Assembly: GCA_029582165.1 (NCBI GenBank)
Contig: CM055883.1
Span: forward strand, 20,825,001-20,889,000
Length of the DNA: 64,000 nucleotides
Direction: 5' to 3'
DNA from: Portulaca oleracea
Lineage: Eukaryota; Streptophyta; Magnoliopsida; Caryophyllales; Portulacaceae
Notes under the pieces: model-generated
Told to the model about the DNA's origin: nothing
The model's database searches: none
What the model saw: the letters and a program-made list of their open reading frames with translations, nothing else
Shown here: one piece after another, positions 56,561 to 64,000 of the stretch
Position numbering within the stretch: position 1 is the stretch's first letter
Layout of the letters: every line of letters begins with the position of its first letter
Position numbers and translations under genes: made by a program

Positions 56561-58450
56561 TTAGTATTTTGTCATCGACTTTCCTAGCTCGATGATCATT
56601 GTGCCTTTCCCCATATCCATCTTGCAATTGACAGTCGAAAGGAAGGCCCTCCCTAGAATAATCTCCAATTCTGGATCTTCTCCTGTATCTAGTACCAAGA
56701 AATTGACAGGAACAATGTGCTCTCCTATGTGGAGGGGAGTGTCATGTAAGATCCCTAGAGGTTTTCTAAGGGTTTTGTCTCCTAGACGAAGAATCTTGTC
56801 AGTCACCCTTAATTCCCTATGTTCATATTTCCTTAGGTAAGACTTAGGCCAAACTTTCACCTCAAATCCCGTATCGCATAATGCATACTTGATGGGTCTA
56901 CCACCTAATTGGACAGGGATCCTAAAACTGCTTAGGTCTTCCTTATTAGGCATAATCGAGGGGTTTTTAGCTCCCTCTAACAGGTCTGGTTTAGGTTCAG
57001 TCTTGCCTACCCTATGTAAAATATGCTCTCCTAAGGGTTCACACTCAAGCTTCACTTCCTCGCAGGTTATAGCGTTACATTGAGCACCCGGATTAGGGAC
57101 ACGTTAAGGTCGCAAACTGGTAGAGGGAGTCGCCGGATTGGCGGTCTGATTTTCTAAAATCTTATTGTGGGTTTCTAAAGCCTCTACCTTTTGCATATTA
57201 AGTCTTTTATAACACCTTCCTTGTTTCTGTTGTCCTGCGATAAGACTCTCCATCAAGGTTTCTAAATTAGATTTTCGGGGAGGTCCTTGTTGAAGTGGCC
57301 TTTGAGGTGGGGGAACATACTTTTGCTGTCCTTGTCCTTGAAGAGGACCAGTGGGATTGTCATTCCTATAGGAAAAATTAGGGTGGTTTCTAAGCTCAGG
57401 ATGGTAAGTGTTAGAATTCATATCATAATTTTGTCTAGGAATGCCAATATAATTGGCCTGTTGGACCTGTTCATTACTAACTACACCTGTAGGGCAAGTA
57501 AAAGTTTCATGTTCGGTCGACTGACAAACATTGCAGGTCGGAGGGTTAGATGGCAAACTTAATCGGTCCATTTTTTGCGTTAAAGAATCAAGTTTAGATG
57601 ACAATAGAGAAATTGCATCAACATTAAACTTACCTCCCGCCTTTTGTCGGGGTTTAGACCATTGATAAGAATTGTTTGCCAGATGCTCGATGAGACTCGT
57701 GATTTGAGGTACAGTTTTGTCCATAAGATCGCCTCCGGTTGCAGAGAGGATGCTTCCTCTTGTAGACTCATTCGCTCCATTGAAGAAGGATTGGATAGGA
57801 ACCCAAGGTTCGAATCCATGATGAGGACATTGTCGGAGAATGTCCTTGAATCTTTCCCAAGCATCGTATAGTGACTCATCCGGCTCTTGCGTGAATGTAG
57901 AAATCTGATTCCTTAGGCTGGTGAGCTTGCATGGTGGAAAGTACTTCACCAGAAAGGTGCTAGCGAGTTCATCGAATGTTGTGATCGAATTCGGTGGAAG
58001 TGAGTCGAGCCACTCCCATGCTTTGCCTTCCAACGAGAACGGGAAGAGACGAAGTTTGACAGCATCCTCTGATACGTTGTTGGCCTTATAAGTGTCACAA
58101 GCTTGACAGAACAGTCACAGATGTCGGTTCGGATCTTCGTTAGTCAACTCATGGAATGGTGATTTTGACTCTAGGTTGATCAAAGACTGTCGTAGCTCGA
58201 AGTCGTTTGCTTGGATGGTGGGAACGTTGATCGCTGATTGCGGGTTTGTGACATTGGGAGTAAGGTACTGCCCGAATGTCTTTGGTCGCTATTCTCCCAT
58301 CTCTTCTTCTTTTTCCGATTCCGATTCTAGCTCCTCTTCGCCCGTTTCTTGATTTTCTTGAAATTCTTTCTCCAGTCTTGCTCTTTTCCTTCTCTCTCGA
58401 AGTGTTCGTTCGATCTTAGGATCGTACTCGAAAGAGAAATCTTTTTGCAT
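56561..58450 (-). pseudogene. Athila-like gag-protease single frame with three stops
   Basis: One continuous frame of 630 codons starts at ATG 58,448-58,450 and ends at 56,561, broken only by TAG (58,289-58,291), TGA (58,115-58,117) and TAA (57,104-57,106), with no frameshift. Gag has a Glu-rich N-terminus, LINLESKSPFHE, the retrotransposon gag core (DAVKLRLFPFSLEGKAWEWL), and a single CxxC-x-H-x-C-like knuckle (CNVCQSTEHETFTC). Protease follows in the same frame with DTG in ALCDTGFEVKVWPKSYL and IILGRAFLSTVNCKMD. The protease catalytic triad is kept but the usual Ala-Ser after it is changed. RT does not follow. Confidence 0.9.
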
Positions 58451-58571
58451 AAACTTGAAAAAGACAAAAACATGAATACCAAGCGTAATAAAGAAAAATA
58501 AAGAAAAAAACAGAAATTAAATAACCTAGTCACCTAGAGCGCGCTCGTCCAATGGCGATTGGGGAAACAAA

Positions 58572-58589
58572 TCCCCGGCAACGACGCCA
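58572..58589 (-). promoter_or_regulatory. Primer binding site (tRNA-Asp type)
   Basis: Plus-strand TCCCCGGCAACGACGCCA differs by one base from the 3' end of plant tRNA-Asp, the primer of Athila and related elements. It lies six bases from the LTR end at 58,596. Confidence 0.9.
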
Positions 58590-58595
58590 AAAACT

Positions 58596-59997
58596 TGACA
58601 AACCTAAAACATAAAGGTTTCTGTGTACCGCAAGTATACGGGTGTAGTAATAAAATATCGTTCTCTCTCAGGGATTTGTGTTCAATCACGAACTAAACTA
58701 GTTTGCTACAAAGAATGCCAGGTTGATCCAAAGGGTGTTGTAAAGTTTTCTAAATTAAACTAAGAAAGCAGGAATTTTTAGGGGTTTTATCAAATAATTA
58801 AAAGCGTTCAGGGGAGTCCACTCTAGTCAATTAATCAAATTATCAGCGATTCCGGTGCAGGCGACAAGATAATTCGGGGTCTATAATCTTTCTAGGCCCT
58901 ATCACTTCGATCTTTCGATCCTAGGTAAGTTACATTGATTAACCTAAACATTATTTCTAACTATTTAGCCTAATCAAAGATAAGAGCTGATTATAAATTG
59001 ACCCTAGGCAAGAATCATTATGTCTAACTATTTTCTAACCTATTCAATCTACGCAATCCGATTCAAGACTCAAACTGTCGTTCTATTGCAAATTACCATG
59101 ACATACATTGCACGCAGATTAAACGAATAAAAAGATAACCTAACACCGAAACTGTATTCAAAATCAATCAATTAACATCAAGTTTATCCCCCAAACTAAG
59201 TAAATTAGCTACTCATGATGCTAAAAGTAAACATCGCAAAATCTAAATAACATCAAGAAAGCATTAAAGAAGAATAGAAATAAATCATGTTCGAATTGGC
59301 GGAATCAATCTCTTCGTGCCACCCGAATCGATCTCTTTCGTGTTCTTCGACCACGAACAACAATCTAATCTAATAACAATCTTTTAGAATCAACTATGAA
59401 TAAATTGATCTAAATCTACTCTAAAAGCTACCTAAAAATTTCTTTAAAAACTAATGTAGTCGGAAGAAAATCGCTCGCTGCGGATCCCCTTGAAATGACG
59501 GAAGTCGAAGCCCTCTTATAGTGACTGGATTAGGGCACAAAACGCGGCCTGCGTTTTGGAAACGCTGGCTGCGTTTTGCCCAAGTAGCGGATTTCTCCGT
59601 GAGAGGGTGCTGGCTGCACCTCCAAAACGCGGGTTGCGTTTTGTTTTTTCTCGGCTGCCAAACTTTCCGGACAAGGCGCGGCCTACGTTTCCAAAAACGC
59701 TACCTGCGCCTTGCCTCTCCGCTTCAATTGGACTTGGGCCGAGTCGTTTGGGTCGTTCTTCTCTTCCTCTTCTTTCCATCCTCATTCCCTTTTTATATTT
59801 TCCATGATTTTTGCTATTTCTTCTCCAATTCTTCATGCTTTTCGATATAATTCCACCAATTCCTGTAAAACATACCAAACTCGCGAACAAGCGTATAAAT
59901 CACCAAAATTGCTATAAAAATACAAGATATCGGATATAAAAAGCATGAAACTGACATGATTTGAGCCCTAAAAACTCTATATGAAATTGTCTTATAA
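58596..59997 (-). repeat. 5' LTR of Athila-like element (1,402 bp)
   Basis: Minus strand from a TGATAAGACA start mutated to TTATAAGACA (59,997) to GGTTTGTCA (58,596). Contains the same dyad array (59,537-59,712) and TATAAGAGG box as the 3' LTR. Frames at 59,516-59,890 on both strands are by-products. Confidence 0.93.
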
Positions 59998-60002
59998 TTC
60001 TT

Positions 60003-60420
60003 AATAATCTGATTCACGCTTCTTGATTGTTCGTGAGAAGTCCAAGATGAAGATTCGAGATAAAGGTTAGAAGTTAGAGGGAAGACTTAGTGCTTCAAGG
60101 GTATGATTTCTTGTTCTTAATTTCAATATTAGGTTTAGTTTAATTGTTTTCTTGATTCTTGCTTTCAATTGCTAGTTTAGTTAGTTTTTTATTCCTTGAG
60201 AAGTAGAGTAATCCAACATTTATTCATGTTTTGCTTGATGGTTGATGTTATAATTTCTTGATTATGATAGTTTAATTTGCTTTCCTTTAATTGTTTATTG
60301 CTTTTTGCACTTGAAAAACCCTTAGTAAGCCATTTGACCTAAAAATCCTAAACACCCATCCCTGTAGACCGACATCCCTACTTGAAAACCACAAAAAAAC
60401 TAGAACTGAACAATTACTTG
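60003..60420 (+). repeat. Plus-strand LTR-like fragment, right part
   Basis: Continues the fragment cut at 43,779. It is a leader-like AT-rich stretch ending with AAACACCCATCCCTGTAGACCGACATCCC-type sequence, resembling the U5 end of plant gypsy LTRs (split here: AAACACCCATCCCTG and TAGACCGACATCCC). The boundary with the next element lies near 60,420. Confidence 0.5.
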
Positions 60421-61552
60421 ACATAATTAAAACTCCCCCATGCTTGTTTGATGCCAACAATAAAGAATTAAATCATTCTAAGTCCATAAAAATACCAAAA
60501 TCAGAGCATGACGCCAGTAGGTTAGCACCAACCTTGATCAATCCAAACATCTCACTAAATAACTATCACATTACTCCCATAATGCCCCCAACACAATAAA
60601 AACTCAATCTTTTGACAATGACCGAACAAATTTACCAAATTTCATCATGCTCTAATCAAGAACTAGCACCAAAGACAAACCCAAGCAAGATAACTTGTAA
60701 TCTTTGAGCAAGAACATGATATATCAAATAATTTCAACAAAAAAACTAAGTAATGCATGAATTTAACCAAAAACATACAACAAATACTGGTAATTGTTAG
60801 AGAACAAGAGGGAGATTAGAGAATTTATACCTTGTTGAAGTTGTGAGAATAAAGATTGCAATGAAAATTTTAGGGTGAAGGAGTGAGAGTACGTTTGAAT
60901 GAGATGGAGGAGGAGAGGAAGAAAAAGAGAATGGTGGTGGTGGTGTATGTGCGACGACGACGAGTAGAGCGAGGGCGGAGGAGGGATTAAGGGGACGGGA
61001 CAGCGTCAGGCGAGAGGAAGGAAAAGTGAGGGAGTTTGAAAAGTTTTGAAAGAGTAAAAAGAATGAAGGAAGAGGGGGGGACAACTTAAGTGAAAGGCGG
61101 GCTACGAAATCCGGAAACTTAAGGCGACGCTGCCAGCGTTTGGGTAGACGCTGCCAGTGTTTTGAAAATTCTTCATTACCTTAAATCTCTGGAAGGGACG
61201 CTACTAGCAGTTATGGGGCGCTGACAACGATTTCTTACCTGATATTTTCGCACAATTTCGTGCTTTGAATTTACCTCTTTCTCCTTGTTTCTTCTTGTTA
61301 CCTCCACTTCTCAACGCGCCGTGGGTTTTTATATGCATCACGCTTGCTCTACAGTTATCAGGTTAGAAAATAAAAAATCAAAAGAGCCAAATATCGATAT
61401 ATTTTTCCTCCTTTTTTCTGCATAATAAAAGAAAAAATTAGTAAAGTAACACGAACAAAAATTAAAAACTACTAAAATTAATAAAAGAAAAAAATAATAA
61501 CAAAATGAATAGGGAGGGATAGGTAATATAAGGGTGATGTACCCTCCTCGAG

Positions 61553-61590
61553 GTGCTTTGTTTAACGTCGCTAGCTCGACGGTACTGACC
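61553..61590 (-). promoter_or_regulatory. Post-pol hairpin in second Athila-like copy
   Basis: TTTAACGTCGCTAGCTCGACG: stem CGTCG / CGACG around CTAGCT, next to GTGCTTTG and CTCCTCGAGG. Position after the integrase C-terminus matches the hairpin of the first element at 56,411-56,465. Confidence 0.7.
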
Positions 61591-61619
61591 CCTTAGTTAC
61601 CTGGGTCCTAGAGCCATCT

Positions 61620-62640
61620 CTGGGTTGATTGGAGGATGAAGTCACCAACGAGGTACGACTTCAACCGTTGTCCATTGACCTTAAATGCTCTGTTGTTTTC
61701 ATGCCATATTTCTACTGTCCCGTGAGGATACGCTCATAAAACCTTGAAGGGGCCTTCCCATCGTGACTTGAGTTTTTCTAAGAATAACTTCAGTCGGGAG
61801 TTGAATAGGAGTACCATGTCTCCTTCTTTGAATCTCCTTCTCATGATATGCTTGTTGTGTCAAGTTTTCGTTCGTTCTATGTATATTCTGGAGTTTTCAC
61901 ACGCTTCTTGTCGTAAGTCATGATGTTACTGGAGTCGCAAGATTCACTTTTCTCCACTGACCTTGGGATTGAAATTAAGGGATTTGATAACCCAAAAAGC
62001 CTTGACTCGATTGCGACCAGTAGGTGATAAGCCTTCCCGAAAATTAGTCTGTAGGGTGTGGTGCCAAGTGGTGTTTTAAAGGTAGTTCTTTAGGCCCACA
62101 AGGCATCATCGAGCTTTAAAGACCAATCTTTCCTTGATCTGTTCACAGTTTTCTCAAGGATGCTCTTCAGTTCCCTATTTGAAAGCTCAACTTGACCGCT
62201 GGTTTGGGGGTGGTAAGGTGTGACCACCTTATGTTTGACCCCGTATTTGGCGAGAAGGGACTCTAGCGGGAGGTTTAGCAATGGGTTCCATTGTCGTATA
62301 GGAGTGCTCTGGGAGTACCGAATTTAGCAAAGATGTTCTTCTTAAGGAATTTAATGACTGTCTTGGTCTCATTAGTCAGAGATGCTACGGCTTCTACCCA
62401 ATAGGAGACATAGTCTACTGCGACTAATATATATAGGTTTTTATGGGTACGGGGGAATGGACCCCTAAAGTCAATACCCCACACATCAAGCAATTCCTGT
62501 GCTTTGGCATCTGTCACAACATAGGACGTAGCGTGGTACGTCCCTGGTAAGGGTGGGTTTGGACATTTTTCCTCGCCGTTCGGGCTTTCAAACATCCACT
62601 TGGATTGGGGGAGTGATCTGGTGGTATGTGTTGGGGTTTA
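61620..62640 (-). pseudogene. Athila-like integrase
   Basis: Core starts with [12 protein letters not shown] (first catalytic Asp), [28 protein letters not shown] (second Asp). A frameshift near 62,280 leads to [36 protein letters not shown], containing the catalytic Glu. A stop follows ALWA near 62,088, then PYRLIFGKAYHLL and the C-terminal SRLKLFLEKLKSRWEGPFK region. All three catalytic residues survive. The zinc-binding N-terminus is not seen; the fragment is cut at about 62,640. Confidence 0.92.
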
Positions 62641-62644
62641 ACCT

Positions 62645-64000
62645 TTGAAGACTCTTTAAAGAATTAATCTTACATTTCATGAATAATACTTTGTAAAATC
62701 ACTTTCTCTTTACTTATGCATTTTATGAGTCATTGAATTAAACTTCTATGAGTGAACATCCATTAGTTCCAAACTCTTCTAAATTTAACCCAACTTTGAA
62801 ATTAAAATGTTACGCTCAGAAGAAAGCGATTTATGCAAATATTATTTAGAAATATACAGAGAACGCCTTAAAGTTGCATCGGCACATTGTAAAACCATGT
62901 TTTACCATAGTTTATGCAATCCCCGATGTGTTTGGTTCGAAATGGGAGTCGCCACCCAACTTTCCAAGAAAAGCTAAAAAGAAACAAAAAAGGCTCCACC
63001 TGCGGAACCCAAGAATGGATCCGGGGGTAAGGCTACGGTCTCAAAAAGTAAAAACCTTAAGAGTGCGCCTCTCACAAAAGGAAATACTCAATTAAAAGTT
63101 TAAAATGTGCTTTTGATAAAGTTTGGAAGGAAGATTGATGAAAACATTATATGATTATTTCATTGAGCATGCAACAGGAATTACAAAGATAATAAAAGAT
63201 ACATGTACCAACATATTTACATGAAGAAAGAACACGTACTTGAAAGCTTACATTGTGACTTTCTTCAGGGAAGCCATGCCTAGCCTTTTGTTGCTTGAAA
63301 ACTCCCCTTTGTGATGATGCTACATGCTTCCTCTCAACAAAGTACCAAAATGCACAAAAGAGATGGTAAAAAGGGTTGTAGAAAAGAATGAGAAGAGGAT
63401 AAAGAAGGTTCATTTTGTTGTTTAGAATGTGTTTAAGATAGGTTTCTTGTGGAGTTTTGTGATGAATGGAATAGGATATGTGTTTAGGGTTTTACGAAAA
63501 TGGATGAATAGAGATTAAATGGTGAGTAAGATGATAGAAATGATAAGGATGATTGTAAAATAGGAGTAGAAGGATGGATAATAAAAGATGAGAGTATCAT
63601 AAGAGCTAGAGAGAGTAGATGATGGAGAATAGAATGGATGAGGGATTGAGTGAGGAATGAATGAGTTGGTGAGCTAATTGGTGAGTTTAGTTTTGAGAGG
63701 AGGAGTATTTATAGGAGGAGGAGGGAGTATAGAATACATGCATGCATACACATACATGCTCCCACGTAGTCATCAGTCAACAGGCACAAAACACCAAGCT
63801 GTAGGGGGGATGTCTTTGGAGTGGACGGTGGCTCGTGGTTAACTAACCTTGTGTGGACGATGTTGTATGTCGGTCGGCCGCCAGGTGGAGGGGGGGAGTG
63901 TATCTGCCTCGTCCGTGCATTCTTGGATGGTGGTGTGTGAACTAACCAACCTCGGGAAGTGGTTGTTCAAACTGGACGGAGGTAGCCATTGTTATGAGCC
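62645..64000 (-). repeat. LTR of probable Tat-like family, minus strand, to window end
   Basis: Minus strand: GC-rich part with GTCGGCCG-type palindromes near 63,875, TATA box CCTATAAATACTCC at 63,703-63,716, C/T-rich leader (TCATTCCTCACTCAATCCC), then the block shared with 22,149-23,060, including GGGTGGCGACTCCC. The minus frame 63,147-63,413 (LLYPLLILFYNPFYHLF) is a low-complexity by-product. The left border with the integrase fragment is near 62,640. Confidence 0.75.
63703..63716 (-). promoter_or_regulatory. TATA box of minus-strand LTR
   Basis: CCTATAAATACTCC followed by CTCAAAACTAAACTCACC on the minus strand: a canonical plant TATA box with a pyrimidine-rich leader after it. Confidence 0.75.

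Larger units (their letters stand above)
43780..59997 (-). mobile_element. Athila-like Ty3/gypsy element lacking RT-RNaseH-integrase (16.2 kb)
   Basis: Flanked by exact 5-bp TTCTT direct repeats (43,775-43,779; 59,998-60,002). On the minus strand: 5' LTR 58,596-59,997, tRNA-Asp primer site, gag-protease frame, post-pol hairpin, leader with intron signals, ATHILA-type ORF, a long non-coding part carrying another LTR family and an unknown ORF, polypurine tract, and 3' LTR 43,780-45,224. No RT, RNase H or integrase is present between protease and hairpin, so it would depend on a partner element. The LTRs differ by scattered substitutions and one duplication, so insertion is not recent. Confidence 0.92.
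60425..62640 (-). mobile_element. Second Athila-like element, fragment (integrase to post-pol)
   Basis: Minus strand: integrase, C-terminal domain, post-pol hairpin, dyads (61,121-61,225), C/T-rich leader (60,850-61,080), donor GTATAA, then an intron-like part ending at a CATGGGGGAG tract (60,428-60,440). This corresponds segment by segment to 55,330-56,465 of the first element but keeps the integrase the first one lacks. LTRs and the ATHILA-type ORF are missing. Confidence 0.85.

Noticed and set aside
43780..59997. Endogenous virus with functional envelope
   Set aside because: The ORF in the envelope position is of the ATHILA type, shows no signal peptide or membrane anchor that I can see, and pol is missing; nothing supports an infectious agent.
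63147..63413. 88-codon minus frame with a hydrophobic N-terminus
   Set aside because: It lies in the leader part of an LTR whose other copy (22.1-22.4 kb) does not preserve the frame.

Overview
This window is repeat-dominated nuclear DNA from a flowering plant (probably a eudicot; species not determinable by eye). It is AT-rich and has no recognisable host gene, rRNA, tRNA or organellar stretch. Nearly every coding trace belongs to a transposable element: an L1-type LINE, Ty3/gypsy elements of the chromovirus (Tekay/Del-like), Athila-like and probable Tat-like groups, a Ty1/copia element, and small DNA transposons (CACTA, hAT-like, Stowaway-like). Most coding copies are decayed.

Layout. 1-2.88 kb: 5'-truncated L1-type LINE, minus strand. 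2.9-6.2 kb: a fold-back inverted repeat and two layers of tandem repeat. 6.5-12.3 kb: CACTA termini plus three hAT-like miniature elements with 7/8 or 8/8 bp target duplications and one Stowaway-like element. 12.75-22.15 kb: Tekay-like chromovirus, plus strand, with 5' LTR remnant, tRNA-iMet primer site, decayed pol with chromodomain, and a 3.9-kb 3' LTR. It abuts an LTR fragment carrying a 297-bp CACTA miniature element. 23.8-41.3 kb: minus-strand Ty1/copia element whose inner ~4 kb is tandemly duplicated. The first copy is split by an 8.1-kb minus-strand Tekay-like element (25,275-33,409); the second copy keeps the empty site. 42.7-43.2 kb: three ~166-bp repeats. 43,780-59,997: a 16.2-kb Athila-like element, minus strand, with TTCTT target duplications, two 1.4-kb LTRs, tRNA-Asp-type primer site, a gag-protease frame, an ATHILA-type ORF, but no reverse transcriptase, RNase H or integrase where they should be. 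A second LTR family with an unknown ORF lies inside it. The Athila element interrupts a plus-strand LTR-like fragment (43.2-43.78 and 60.0-60.4 kb). 60.4-62.64 kb: a second Athila-like fragment with integrase. 62.65-64 kb: minus-strand LTR of the family also seen at 22.1-23.1 kb.

The window holds its own controls. Two insertions (Tekay-2 and the CACTA miniature element) can be compared with uninterrupted paralogues elsewhere in the same 64 kb, which fixes their ends and target duplications and orders the events: copia insertion, tandem duplication, Tekay insertion.

The most interesting unexplained signal is a recurring architecture. Several unrelated LTR families carry small arrays of short, diverged inverted repeats just upstream of a TATA box, and similar dyads sit upstream of a C/T-rich leader with a splice-donor-like site in the post-pol region of both Athila-like copies. 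This suggests shared promoter-proximal regulatory design and an internal transcription unit for the ATHILA ORF. All of this is visual reading; no alignment or database search was run.
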